NCBI GenBank assembly: GCA_029851415.1
Contig: CM056743.1
Location: 29,152,405-29,216,404 of the forward strand
Reading direction: 5' to 3'
DNA from: Eretmocerus hayati
Taxonomy: Eukaryota > Arthropoda > Insecta > Hymenoptera > Aphelinidae
DNA length: 64,000 nucleotides
The position numbers and the translations under genes are program-made. Below, piece by piece: positions 10,301 to 22,310 of this stretch (position 1 is the first letter of the stretch; each line of letters opens with the position of its first letter). The notes under the pieces are model-generated. The model saw only the letters and a list, made by a program, of their open reading frames with translations, made no database searches and had not been told where the DNA came from.

Positions 10301-12899
10301 AAAAGTGATAGTAAGAGATGCAAGTATCCTTTGCATTTCGAGTGGTGTAGATGATTTTTGGTTTCCGTTCGCCGTTTCGTATCTGACGTGGAAGTAAGTT
10401 GAAAGGTAAATGGCTCTTGATGTGTCTCGGACTTGATAAACCGTTGCAAAATTCGACACTGTTTAAGACCCACGATGGCACATCAGATACTTTTTCCCGC
10501 CTAGCGACCCTTGCAAATGATGTTGTTCCTGAAAATCTTGAAATTAAGAGAAATTATTCAACTGCACTAAGTACGGGCACTTTTTGTGTATGAAAATGTA
10601 TCAAAACCATACAGTGTATGAGATAGCATGCATTTCTATGCTATTGAGTATACTCACTCGAGAAAAGGGAATCTAATGTGTATATCCTCTTTTGAACTGT
10701 CAAAATCATTATCATGTGTAACGCCCCAAACCATTTCCTGCGTCCAGGTTGTACCTGTAAGAACATAAGTTATTTCAGAAGCGATGATAATCCGTTATTT
10801 AATTACCGTACTGATTGCGGACGGAAAAAATCGATATCATCTCGAATAGGTTTCCCGAGGTGAAACTTTTTCATTAAAAAAAAGTGATGAGCTCTCAGGG
10901 TGCGTGTCCAAGCTTAGAATTTTACTCTGCTCACTTGAACGATTTAGTATTTCAACTCTATCATAAAAGATATCTGAGATAATGTCGGTAAACTCGAATG
11001 AATGTGTTATTTTATTTATTATACAGGCACGCAAAGAAAAACAAAATTTTCCTGATGAGAAATGGTGGAAGTCATTGCTGACGTATTTCGAACTGCAAAA
11101 CACGAATTTGAACTCAGAATAGCAGCTTCCTTCGAAGAAAGCCTAGTTATAGCCATATTTATGTATTATCAACATACCTAGGTCTGGAATTTTGGCACAA
11201 TAGGGGGAAATAGAGACCATTCACAGCAAAATCGAGGGTGTGATCATTCTTGTCGTCGAATTTTACGTCGTAGACGTATCTCTTCAAGATTTTTACACTG
11301 CCTAGGAAGCTAACTATTCCCCTAGATTTGATCGAATTCCCTAGACAGATTATTCTCATCTTGGACTGAAATGGTAACTACATAGGACAAAACTGAGGGC
11401 GGGATCAAATTCTAGGACAACGTGTTTTTAGACGATTCCCAGCGATGCTAGGAGCCAGAGATGAGTGGCAGCGCAAAGACCACTCAAAATCACACAACAT
11501 GCATGCATACGCTGATACGGAGCCCGACGAGGAGCCCGATGTGTGATATTTCGCTCACGTTGACTTTCAGCTTCCTAGCATCGCGAAAAATTCTCAAAAA
11601 ATATGTTCATAACGTAAAATTTGACGTAAAATTCGATCCCGCCATTAACTCCGACCTATCTGGTCACCATTTTGGTCTAGGGAGAAAATATCCCATCTAG
11701 GGAATTCTAACACATCTAGGGATTTTTCTAGCTTCCTAGTCGGGACAGAAATTCTGAAAAATACGTTTTTGACGTATAACTCGCTGAGCAACCCCACCCC
11801 GACTCACTGTTGCTGTAAAAAGTTTTTATTTTCTTCTAAAACGCAAAAAAAACTATCTCGGTATTTTTATAACCGATAAATATGGCGATAACTCGAAAAC
11901 GGACAGAGGAAGATTCTGTTTTGAGTTCAGGATTGTGTTTAGCAGCTCAAAGTATGTTGGCACTGACTTCCACCTTTGCTAATCAGGAAACTTTGGTTTT
12001 CTTTGTCCTTTGTTATTTTTATTCATAGAAACACAATGAGAATGAATTTTTGTTTAAGATTACTCACGAGAATAATGTCAAAGAGTTTTTGAAATGATGT
12101 CTTTGAGAAGCTACGACTCAGTTCTCGTTGTTTTATTCCAAAGAATCTAGGACACAAAGAAGAATTCCACAATTGTCAAATGCCTCACGAAATGATAATG
12201 AGTGCTGAAATTCTACAACGTTGATTTGCTTTGACATGAACATCATTATCAGAAATTCCTATTACTGGACTGAAATTTTTTCTCCTTTCCTAAAATTGAA
12301 CACGGCAGCATTAACAGGTCGGCATAATTGAACGTTTCATTTGAATATTCCATTGAGGACTTGTAAGTAGGGTGCACATGAACTCCCCGCATGAAAACGA
12401 GTGAGTCGTTTATGAACGACTCATTGAACGAGTTCAATTTTCGGTTCATTATGTGGAATGATTCGTTGAAACGACTCATTCACAAAATTTTATAGTTCAA
12501 ATTTTTCCACGTTACCGACCTATTTTTCAGGGAAAATAGCAATTACAGTGGAAAAAAGCTTGAAATAAAAAATTTACCCAATGAGTCTTTTGAACGAGTC
12601 ATTCGGAATGATGGCACACGATGAAACAAATGTTGAACTCGTTCAGCGAGCTATTGGAACAACTCATTTGTTTCCACGTGAGTCAATTTGATGATAATTG
12701 AAGTCTATGTGTATAAAATCCTACCTGTTTTAGGGAAGCTGCACACCCAAACATCATCGTCTCTCACTTCGAAATTCTCAATTGCATCCGCAAAGTCTTT
12801 GTATTCCTCCGGCAGAAAAACTCCCTTGATCGATGTAAATCTAGTTCTAGCTCTCTCCGATAATGTTTCGGAAGCAAGGGAATCCAAATCATCACTCAT
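7355..12899 (-). CDS. Cytosolic sulfotransferase (SULT), five exons, 316 residues
   Basis: It transfers sulfonate from PAPS to a hydroxyl or amine on a small acceptor in the cytosol; the acceptor cannot be told from sequence. Exons on the minus strand are 12899-12725, 10754-10658, 10500-10235, 7890-7796 and 7672-7355. The phases join exactly (total 951 bases including the stop) and every intron has GT/AG ends. Visible motifs are the 5'-phosphosulfate loop FPKTGTTW (residues 55-62, spanning the first junction), KSHLPF with the catalytic His at 121, the 3'-phosphate site TTRNAKD with Arg145 and Ser153, YGPFWNHLLGFWE in exon 4, and RDGNCGQWK (277-285) in place of the usual RKGxxGDWK loop. A length of 316 is normal for the family. 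There is no signal peptide or transmembrane segment, so it is a cytosolic and not a Golgi enzyme. Intron 1 carries two MITEs and intron 3 another. A paralogous first exon lies about 3.9 kb downstream on the same strand. Confidence 0.92.
9074..9765. mobile_element. MITE with about 75-bp terminal inverted repeats, in SULT intron 3
   Basis: The left end (GGCTCGGATTCATGG, then AATCCGAGATC and GGAGCGCTGCGATCGCTG) is matched in reverse at the right end (CAGCGATCGCAGCGCTCC ... GATCTCGGATTATTGG, then GAATCCGAGCC). A second palindrome sits inside (9375-9632, rich in GTGGCG and CGCCAC). There is no transposase, so it is non-autonomous. Superfamily not assigned. Confidence 0.65.
9375..9632. repeat. Inner palindrome with about 95-bp arms
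   Basis: The left arm (GATGACAGATAAAGCGCTG ... CATTCCAGCGAACCCGAC) pairs with the right arm (GTCGGGTTCGCTGGAATG ... AGCGCTTTATCTGTCATC). The spacer is about 65 bases. It lies within the 9074-9765 element and may be an independent insertion or the core of that element. Confidence 0.65.
11100..11942. mobile_element. MITE family M1, copy 1, in SULT intron 1
   Basis: The ends are inverted copies: TTTGAACTCAGAATAGCAGC with TATAGCCATATTTATG on the left, and the complement of GATAACTCGAAAACGG ... TTTTGAGTTCAGGA on the right. The interior (GGAGCCCGA, GTGTGATATTTCGCTC, CACCATTTTGGTCTAGGGA) is also found in the copy at 47196-48005. It is about 840 bp and non-coding. Boundaries are approximate. Confidence 0.65.
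12398..12672. mobile_element. Small MITE-like palindrome rich in GAACGAGT, near SULT exon 1
   Basis: Inverted arms include AACGACTCATTGAACGAGTT on the left and AACTCGTTCAGCGAGC followed by AACAACTCATTTG on the right. Shorter copies of the same words (GAACGAGTCATT) lie between. It sits in intron 1, about 50 bases inside the first donor site, so it could influence splicing or transcription start, although nothing shows that it does. Confidence 0.45.
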
Positions 12900-15800
12900 A
12901 TTGGGAATTAACTGAAATAGTTGTAAAATTTTGTGGCGACTTAATGAACCCGAAAGTCACACAAGATGTATCGTGATTACCTTCCAAATGTATTAAAAAT
13001 CACAATTCTTGTCAGTAAAATTGTTCAAATTTTTGAATGCCTTACGTTTTGGACCAATCTTTCTGATTCAATGAAGTGAAGGAGACTAAATTCTATTTTA
13101 TTTTCCACACATTCATATATTATAATGGTACCATGGAAAAAACGTTCAGAAATAGAACTTTGAGGTGATGGTGACATTAAAAATATTGACGAAGCGTAGC
13201 GAATGATGATTGAAATAACTTTTTTCTCAGTCTCGTGAGACCGAGGAACACTGATCAACAATAAAAAAAAAGTCATCGACTTGGTCCAACAAAATAAGAT
13301 TCCAGGACGCTCAAAGTAAAGAAAATTCCTGTCTGTAAAGTAGTCAATCATCTGACACTTTCTATACTTATCTACTTTCAACTTAAAGCCGATTCCATTC
13401 TACTTTCATGAAGCACAGGATAATTCCATTCGCAAAAAATATGCGGTGAAAGCTCAAATAAAGTTGATCACGCTGGAAAATTAGCCAAGTAATAAAGGTA
13501 AATGATTCATCAACCAATACAGAAAATTTGAAAATTCAAATATCATCAACTGATTCCAACCTTTCTCTTATCTAAAAACAGATGAATTGATCACTCAAGA
13601 GAATATCATATCGATAATCAGAAAAACTACAAATCATGACATAGATCACATTCAAGACTTTATCTTCAAATGTGTTACATTTTTCACATACTTACATGAA
13701 TTAACAGGGTATTCTTGATCAATCAATTCCTTTTTAACAGTTCACAAATAACTAGTATATCGGTAAGCACTGGATCATTCACAAACACAAAAATAAATTA
13801 CAACTGTTTCAGGCGATCAACAGATTGGGTTTGACAAGCTCAGTTCTGATTTGATGCTAAACGTGTAATGATTTTGCGAAGACAAGACGGCCAGTACAAT
13901 TAGTGCATCGACAAAATGCAGTGCGTGACGGTTTAAAAACAGAGTGAAAGTGATACTTGAACATGCAAGACCGGCTTTTTAAGATGTTCCACTTGGTGGT
14001 TAAAGGAGGGAGGTAAGTATAATCCACATGGGAAGAATGATAGTATAACACGCATTCATGCACCAAATATCGGTAACCCTTACATATCATTTTCAACGAA
14101 GTCCAACACGAGTATTGTCTAGAATGTTGTCGCATTTGCCTACATTTAACTGTATTAGAATAAATCCACATAGAGTAATTTCTGATGCGTGGGAACAGGT
14201 TTATTTAAACAAATCATGATATGGACAAAGATTCAGTTGAAGTCCGAGACGTACTCAAGTCAAGTCTTGAAGTAAACCTCATTTTTCTAAAAGTACGACA
14301 GGCCCATTCGGATTGACGAAAACTCAGGTGGAGTAGTACACCTTCATGGTATTGTATTAAGTCAACATTTTCAGGCTCTCCTTCCATAGATTGTTTGGAC
14401 GAGATAAAAAAAAGTTTGCTTTGAATTCTTCGGATTGGATTTCCACCATAAACCATTGACATTTTATTCCGAGGATTTACTGAGATTTCACCAATCGATT
14501 TGAAGTAAAATTTTAGCCCGAGTAGAAGTGAGCCATTCCAATAACCTAAACATGAAATTTTTGAAGGAAAGAGTAGCATTTTATAGAATTTTTTGTTATA
14601 TTCAAGATCGCTCTGGAGCTTTTAATGGAGAATTCGAATTTTTTAAGCTCTGAGATGAGGAAGTTGCGAGATATTCAATGCTTACATAGTTCTGTACAGG
14701 AGTGCACGATACGTATAAAAAAAAAACAATTGCACGGATTCAGCTAAAATCACATACTTCATACGAAGATATCGTATTGCAGATGTAGATTCGTACTAAG
14801 CTTGAACTGGAAAAGTTGATGGAAAACTTTGATACCCAATGATTCTGATCTAACAGGTTAGCTAAAAAGTTCAACAACAACATGAACTTTCATCCCAGCT
14901 TGGACTAGAAATGCCTATAGTACAACGCTTGGACTGAGATTTCAGTACCTTTGGGTAGATTTTTACCCAGAAACGATTCAAATAGGATTTCCAGTAAATC
15001 CTTCGACTGGTTATTCCACTTGAGAGAATTCAGAGTGTAAGCCAGTCAAAAAATGCTCCGTATTACCACAAAAAATAATTGTGAAAGATCAACCGTCTTA
15101 AAACCCTCAATGATCTCATTTTTCTCAAATTAAATTCATCAGAAATTCAGGATACAATAATTTTTCCTCACAAGTCTGAACAGGGCATATCATCTAGACT
15201 AATTTATACGCAATATCTGAAACAATCTTTTGCATGTGACTGTCATGACGGTAGCGAGAATGTGAAATTGATCCATCACTCCTGTACAAAGATTTTTTAC
15301 ATTTTCTTTTTTCAGTACCTACAATATTGAGATTTTAAAGCAACTCGTCACAGTCGACCTCTTTCTTGTGGATACAACATAGAATCTCAACATATCAGGT
15401 ATGTCTATATAAATGACTCTTCAACTTAATCTAAGAGATAATGTTAAGGTGAGTGTTAATTTTTTGACTATATTTTCAGATAAAGTGTCATTGGACAGAG
15501 TTATCTTGGATCTTTTTTGATCCAAATTAACACAAAAAATGAGGGAAAAATTTTTAATTTAGGCAGCTGGAGTGTCGTTTCGAAATTGGTGTCCTGTTTT
15601 AGTGAGTTACGCCATTCTAAGGAGATTTTTCGTGAGAATTATGAGTAACTCTGAACATGGCTACTTCGTACCAATCAGATCAATGGAAGATTTTATTTCT
15701 GCGTTAAAGTGAACAAACTTGGAATCACGTGAAAAATCCACGCGAGATTATAATTTCTTCAATAAGATCAAATTGGATGAAACTTCTTTCATCATCAAAA

Positions 15801-16854
15801 ACATTCGATCTCATCAATATAGTACCGAGCATATTTTTACACAAGAGACAAAATTTTCACCAAAAATATTTACCATCATACCACCTACCATTATAGCATC
15901 AATCAGCCTTCCATTAAAAACATTTTGTTCCCACCATCAAATGAGAATCGAAAATTGCGTCGAACGCACTCTTTCCTTTCAACCAATATACCCTAACCTC
16001 TTTCTCTCGCACACTCCAGAGCCATAATTTTTGCTTTATACGGTATATACTCATCAAAAAGTCCAGCATCACCGTATACACTTATTCTGCCAATCAAAAA
16101 ACAAGTACAACAAGCACATCATGTGTTTTACCCGATAGCGTTTTACCGCTAAAAGTTTGTCGCGTAACTCAATAATGATATATACAGAGCAGACTTTGTT
16201 ATGTACATTTCACAGACAGAGAGAGAGGGAGTAAATTAAACCATCATGATTTCCACCATCAGACATTTATTCAGGACTATACCTGCAAAGTTACGTTGAA
16301 GCTCGTCAGAAAAGTTGAAAAGCTCCACATCTAAGGTACTAAAACACACTCACATAGATAACGCATGTCATCACCAATAAAGTTTGCCCTATTAGGTTAG
16401 AATACTCATATTATAGGTTATAACGGTGTCTGTATGAAGTGTACAGACTCTTGAGTTTAAAAAAATATATATGGATAAGGGTTATAAGGCAATTATCGGG
16501 ATCGAGAAAGCTTGAGCTTCCAACCAGATTAATTTCATTATGACTGTTAGCCCAAACACTCGAGATATATACACTCCCATATAACCAAACTCAAGCTTGA
16601 TCGATATATATATACGATGATATCACAAAGCCGTCCTTATACTGTGATGTGTACATATACACAAGCTACTACATGACCGCATCAGCCTGTGACAGATTAA
16701 ATCGCGAATATATATTGTCCGAGTGGCTATGGGGCGTTCCACTTATCCAGCTATGGCCCTCGAAAGAGAAAGCTGAAGAGAGACCATCACCGGTTTTTGG
16801 GATGACACGCTTCCTCGGGATTGCTCTGATGTGTAACCTCTCTGAACCGACCGG

Positions 16855-16890
<36 letters not shown>

Positions 16891-17707
16891 AAAGCTTGAG
16901 AGCTTTTATACCTCGTATTTTTCAGCCCAATTGGGTTTGCGACGGCCCTTTTTTCAACGCACGCGTTGACTGTGTGTATATCCCCCTATACCAAAAGGTC
17001 TATCGAGGGTGAAATATAGAAGTCTCCCTTCTGCGATGGTGTTTTCCTTTTTTTTATTGAGTTTGGGGAAGCTGAGATTTTGGAGGTTAAGATAATTGAT
17101 AGCGATATGGGACAAGAGCTTGTAGGATGATGATGTGGATGATGACAGGGATTTTGTGATCAAAACGTTCAATATTTATGCTGTGGAAATAGTATCTACT
17201 AAAACTTTCAAACGCATAGTATTTTCCAGTGTGCGTATCTCTAGTGATACCGGGAAATTTTTCAATTCTTCCGGGTTTTTGAGAGAATTGAGAGATTTAC
17301 CTGAGACTGACTTTTAGTGACACATTTTTAATTTTTGAATACTGAAATAATGGTAGGCCATGTTCACGCTAAGATTTCTGTAGAATATTCCATTTTCTCA
17401 CATTTTGAATATTATCTGTTCTTGTAGAAGATTAATCACTACTGTGATACACCTTGGCAAAAGTAATATTTCAACCGAATATTTATGTATCGCACATGTT
17501 TATGTGATTGTTGATGTTTTTTGCCAATGGGCGAATGAAAGAATTTTCTATTCTTTTCTATTCTATCCTCTGATGGTCAGTTATAAGAAATTCAGAGTAT
17601 TATATATAAATCTGCTACAGCGGTTGTAGATTAGTTCGGGTAGAAGGTGGAGGTAATTAATTTGATCTATGAAATGCGCGCATTATCCACTACAGCTGTA
17701 TAAAATA
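12900..17707. other. Gene-free AT-rich DNA upstream of the sulfotransferase
   Basis: A CTATTTCAG acceptor lies a few bases before the SULT ATG on the minus strand, which suggests a 5' untranslated exon somewhere in this stretch. Its promoter would then also lie here, but I cannot place it. A TA dinucleotide run lies at 16856-16887. Open frames of about 100-120 codons (for example 14214-14579 on the minus strand) lack any recognisable motif and are probably chance. Confidence 0.4.
16856..16887. repeat. TA microsatellite
   Basis: About 16 uninterrupted TA units. Confidence 0.95.
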
Positions 17708-18732
17708 CCGTCAACCGGGGTAACTTTGGAACAAAAATCGCATTTTTTTCCTTCAACCTCGCGAAACTTGTACATCTTGCATCGGAAGAGCATTGTATCC
17801 GTAGTCAATCAAAAGTTTACAGTCTCAGCTTTCGATTAAGGTGCTTATAAGGTCCATTTGGTCATCTCTGGTTGGAGATATGAGCGCTGAAAGTCGTCCA
17901 AAGTTAGACACGGACCGGGGTAACTTTGAAACAGAAATTGTTATCATTATTTATTCGTCAATTAATTCATTAACTAGGTCACACAATCGATTTTCACTAT
18001 CAGTAATAGAAAAGTAAGTGTCTTAGATTTCCATTGACCTATTGTAAAAGTCCATTTGGTTGAATTTAACTTCTACAATCGAGCATAGACACCTCCAGCA
18101 TACCTCACTGTCTGCACCACGGCTAACTCTCGAGGAGGATAATACCTTCACAGTCGGTTTCTGACGAAAACTGCCATAACTTGGCTTCCGTGGGTCGAAA
18201 TGAGTCGTTCTTTGGCTCATTTTGAAGCTCTCATCAACGACTACTCAGGTAAGGGATTTGATGATTATATAGACATCGGGAGATGATTTAGAGAATATGA
18301 AGAAGTTTTCCGAAGTTACCCCAGTTTCTAATATAAATACATACTTGTCAGTTTTTACTCTACAATATTGAAACTGGCTAAGAATACTCTAATGTAACGA
18401 TGGATTCGTCCAGATATGTAGACAGAAAAGTGAAATCTAGCTCAGCTGCCTTGAATTCGACCTACTGAAGTCGGAACCACCTTCCTTTTCCCGAGAGACT
18501 ATTTGTTGGATCGAAAACATACTTCTGAAGAAGTCAGCTTATGAACGGATTAATAGCTGATGGAGGCCCTTCCTCCAATGCAAAACATTGTTCATGCTTG
18601 TCCTAAGTGGGGGAAATCGGTATTAAGGCCTGAGGACTATCTGCCTAGCCAACTGTGCGTGATAACCACTCTTTCATGGGTTGTTCCAAAGTTGCCCCCC
18701 CCCCTCTTTTCCAAAGTTACCCCGGTTGACGG
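17708..18732. mobile_element. Non-autonomous DNA element of the CCGTCAA family, copy A
   Basis: The element begins CCGTCAACCGGGGTAACTTT and ends with the complement AAAGTTACCCCGGTTGACGG. It is flanked by TA on the left and TG (one change) on the right, which fits a TA target duplication as in Tc1/mariner-type elements. Interior words (CAGTCTCAGCTTTCGATT, ACTCTAATGTAACGATGG) are shared with copy B at 27374-28198. No transposase is present. Confidence 0.8.
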
Positions 18733-18736
18733 TGCG

Positions 18737-20480
18737 TGATAGTATACGCGACCACATACGTTATCGCGTACGCGATTTCCACTTGTCCGGGACAGCTCCC
18801 GCGCTCAGACACTTGTTGAAGAGGTCGAGGAGTAAATCTGGCTTGTATTTGAAGAGCAGTTTCAGAGCCTCGTTGGGAATACCATCCAGGCCAGGGGCCT
18901 CGCCATCTGGTACCCTCTTCGCCGCTATGAGTAGCTCTTGCATAGTGAAGAGGCGGGATGGGGCCTTCGCTCTTCGGAGTGGAAGTAACCCTAGGTTCTT
19001 CTGCTGAAAAAAAAGTCTTCCACGATGCTGCGTAAGGTCGCTGCATCGGTCGGTGCTGGGTTGCTTCATCGGCGTCAGACATTTGACGTGACCACGCGGT
19101 ATGGCGTGCCCGACGGGTCTTCGTTAACCACGTCACACAATTCGCCCCAGCACTTCTCTTTGCTTCTCCGGATGACTAGAACAAGAGCTTTCTTCGCTCT
19201 TCCATACGCCCTGCCATCTTCCGCCAGCGATGGCCGTTTCAGCTTCTTGGATCGTCACGCGGTTATCCTTTCTTATTGCTCGTTCTTCGGACAGCTTTCA
19301 TCTCTTCGGTGATCCAAAACTCTGGTTTCCTCTAGAATCATGGGGTTGTCTTGCGAGGCATCGATACGTCACAAGCTCTTCAAATGCTGGACGTCACAAT
19401 CGTCACTGCGTCTTTCGCGGTTGAGTTCGTTGGGAGATCCTCTGCTGCTTCAATCGACTTCCGGTATTTGCTTTCGTCAAACTTGCGTACTTGCCACCCG
19501 TTCGGTCGTGTCACCCGTGTCGTAAGTCCCTGTCTGTCAGTCCGTGCCCAGAACTTCTCATGGTGTCATCCGTCCCATAAGAGACGAGCTCATAAAAGTC
19601 AGATCTAGAACTGACGACAACCCTCCTTCGCGTGATTTGGTATCGTGCCGGTGATACGTGATAACTCCCGTCTCGTTCGCGGTTACCAATCCTATTGCCT
19701 CCATAGTATCGGCGAAAATGACCCCTCGTCTATCCCATGTTGTTGAAGTTTGAAACGTTTCAATACAACGAAAGGGATAACCTCATACTTTCACATTAGT
19801 TGTCGGAGCATAAATTTAGGTGTTTTTTTCTGAACAACAGCAAGCAATGCTCGGTTTGATAAATTCTACCAACGTTTAGTGATTTGGGTCTTGAAAATTT
19901 TTCATATTGCTGAAATTTTATTCGATCGTTGTATCAAAACGTTTCAAACTTCAACGGCATTCTATCCCGTGGCCCCCCGCTCCAAATCGGTTCCTCGGAA
20001 GTGAAGTCACCCCGATTATAGCTTAGCCCCCTATTGCCTGACAGCTTCTTCTAAATCATGCAGCTCATTCTCGGATTCATTGGGTATGAGCGATGGTGAA
20101 AAGTAGCAGGTATAGACTGCTGTGCCTCCAATGATCTTTCGGGCGAAGCTGCGACCACTAGATGTTGGCCCAGTCTCACAAATAGTAGGATTCATGATCT
20201 GAACGATAGGCAGTCCCCCAGAAAACGGTTGGGGATCGGGAGAATTCGCGCTTCCAAGGCGGTTTGGAGATAATCAGAACATCGATCCCCTCTTCTTTGG
20301 GCAACAGCGTTTAGGAGATCGTTTTCGTCCCCGCTCTTCCTAAGGTTGGCTTGGATGGAATTAGCCAATTCGACCTCTCCTCCATTTGTACGTGCTATTC
20401 GCCTTCTAGTAGGCAGTGAATTATCATTTCTGCAGAGTTTTCCTGGTGTGTACCTCGGGTGGCAGCAGCTGTTTCTTCGG
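18737..20480 (-). mobile_element. Decayed R1-type LINE copy, ORF2 endonuclease and start of RT
   Basis: Reading the minus strand from 20480: an endonuclease N-terminus (SIQANLRKSGDENDLL), a middle piece with ARKIIGGTAVYTCYFSPS, and at about 18960-18790 the start of the reverse transcriptase (GEAPGLDGIPNEALKLL). The RT peptide is nearly the same as in the copy at 585-2212, so both belong to one family. There are several stops and frame breaks, and a 224-bp MITE interrupts it at 19737-19960. It stops inside the RT a few bases from the end of the 17708-18732 element, so it is 3'-incomplete. Confidence 0.8.
19737..19960. mobile_element. hAT-like MITE with 8-bp target duplication inside the LINE
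   Basis: The terminal inverted repeats read ATGTTGTTGAAGTTTGAAAC on the left and the complement of ATGCCGTTGAAGTTTGAAAC on the right. TCTATCCC occurs directly before (19729-19736) and directly after (19961-19968) the element. An 8-bp duplication is the hallmark of the hAT superfamily. It has no coding capacity. Confidence 0.75.
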
Positions 20481-20989
20481 CGCAAGTGATTTTTGCAGCT
20501 ATTGTATGAATATGTGTGAGCCTTGATTTTCAGCGCTACTGCCGCGCATGGCGTGTTTATTACAATAATAAGGAATCAATGATAATTCTACAGTTCAAGT
20601 CATGTTCTGTATCAACCATCAATGTGTCAACGGAAACTTTTGTAATTCCGATATTCAGGACCTTTCAATGTCGATATCGGCTACGTCCAGACTCGTTGAT
20701 ATCGCACCTCCTCAAGAATACTTTATGACACTTCAACTATCAGTATGATGCACAAAACAATACATATCGGGAGTATATCACTTCCATAATCGAACAATTG
20801 GCCACATCGACTACAGCGTCTATTCCACGGATCAAACTCTAACACTCGGTTCACACACGACTATGAATACCAGTGTCGGACTTCTCACTATGGTTGACTT
20901 GGTTGGTACCCTTAATCTCCGATGTGTACAAGTTCGCGCGAACCACGACGGGGAGCGACACTCCGAGGCACGTCACTCAAGGTAAACAG

Positions 20990-21400
20990 ATGCCTTCACT
21001 TTCGGAGCATTTTGGAGTGAAGGCGATCAAGTGGCTAAGAGACGTTTTCACATTCGGAGCAAATGTGATCGAGATTCGCGGCCAATTCGATTCAGAGCAA
21101 GTGCTATTTACAATTAGCAGCCGAGAAAATTTTTCATCAGAGACGTTTCCACTTCCGAAGCTCGGAGCCAACGCTATCAAGATCCACAGCCAATTTAGTT
21201 TGGAGCAAGTGCGATTTAAGACTGGGAGCCGAGGAGATTTCTCATCAGAGACATTTTCAATTGTTTTCATTTCCGGATCAAACGCGATCAAGATCCACAG
21301 CCAATTGAGCCAATTGAATTTGGAGCGAACGCAGTTTACGATTCAAAGCCAAGAAGACAAATATCCAAATGACTTGAGCATCATCAATTTTTTGCCATAA
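20990..21400 (+). repeat. Three degenerate tandem repeats of about 105 bp in an open frame
   Basis: Units of about 105 bp begin near 21040, 21141 and 21249. Each contains SSETF-like and NAIKIHSQF-like peptides (for example GANAIKIHSQFSLEQVRF), followed by SRGDFSSET or a variant. The frame stays open through all three copies to 21400. The first ATG in frame is at 20990; there is no strong evidence of translation and I recognise no domain. It could be a short repeat-protein gene, a pseudogene piece or a plain minisatellite. Confidence 0.4.
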
Positions 21401-21574
21401 GATTTGACGATGATACTTTCCATGAAGTCTATTCTTTGCAGACAAAAATTATTCTCTTTGATTCTTACAATAATTTTTGTTCACCCGCGCCCTATCTTTT
21501 CCCCATCTTCCAAGGCGTGAAACACGGGGAACAACTTTCCGCACTTATGATAAAAAGCATAGTAAACACCACAG

Positions 21575-22301
21575 GGGGTCAATGTTAGATTTCGGTCTAG
21601 ACCAGTCACGCGGGTCTAGCGACAATAATTTGTCGAGGTAGCGCGCGACCTGAGCGTTGATTCGCGATTTCGTCATTCCTTGCTCCACGAACCTGGGGTT
21701 AGGTTAGCTCGTATATAGCTGCGTTTTGCGGTTTTGTGGTCTGCTGTATACGTGATTGTTGTCAAATAAACATAAATAAATGTTCATTTGACAATCAAAT
21801 GACAAATTTTATGGAGAGAGTCTTCGGGCCACAATCTTCAGAGTCACTAGTCTTCTAACTGCAAACAACCAAAAGCAGTAGCATGAAGTCATAAAAATCC
21901 TTTTTCTTACTCTGTTATTGACTTTGACCCTGGAAAATGAAATATTTTTTTCTTGGCGAGCTCCACTGTCACATTCAGCATCACGACAGTCAATCAAATT
22001 TGATCATAAAGAGATGAAACTCACTGATGGATATTTCATCAGCACTTGTCAAACTCACGCCGGATGACAGCATGGTCATGATTGTCAAATAAACATTTAT
22101 TTATGTTTATTTGACAACAATCACGTATACAACAGACCACAAAACCGCAAAACGCAGCTATATACGAGCTAACCTAACCCCAGGTTCGCGAAGCAAGGAA
22201 CGACGAGATCGCGAATCAACGCGCAGGTCGCGCGCTACTTCGACAAATTATGGTCACTAGACCCGCGCGACTAGTCTAGACCGAAATCTCAAATCGACCC
22301 C
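21575..22301. mobile_element. Foldback element with about 215-bp terminal inverted repeats
   Basis: The left arm (21575 to about 21793; GGGGTC ... GATTTCGGTCTAGACC ... GGGGTTAGGTTAGCTCG ... CGTGATTGTTGTCAAATAAA) is repeated in reverse at about 22083-22301. The centre is about 290 bp. A CAG triplet abuts both ends, which may be a 3-bp target duplication. No transposase is present. It lies about 320 bp before the ankyrin pseudogene. Confidence 0.75.
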
Positions 22302-22310
22302 CAGGCGCAA

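Noticed and set aside
14214..14579. 121-codon minus-strand frame as a gene
   Set aside because: No motif, no splice context and composition like the surrounding AT-rich DNA.
21700..21720. Telomere-like TTAGG repeat
   Set aside because: Only two imperfect units occur, inside a foldback arm and repeated only by its symmetry.
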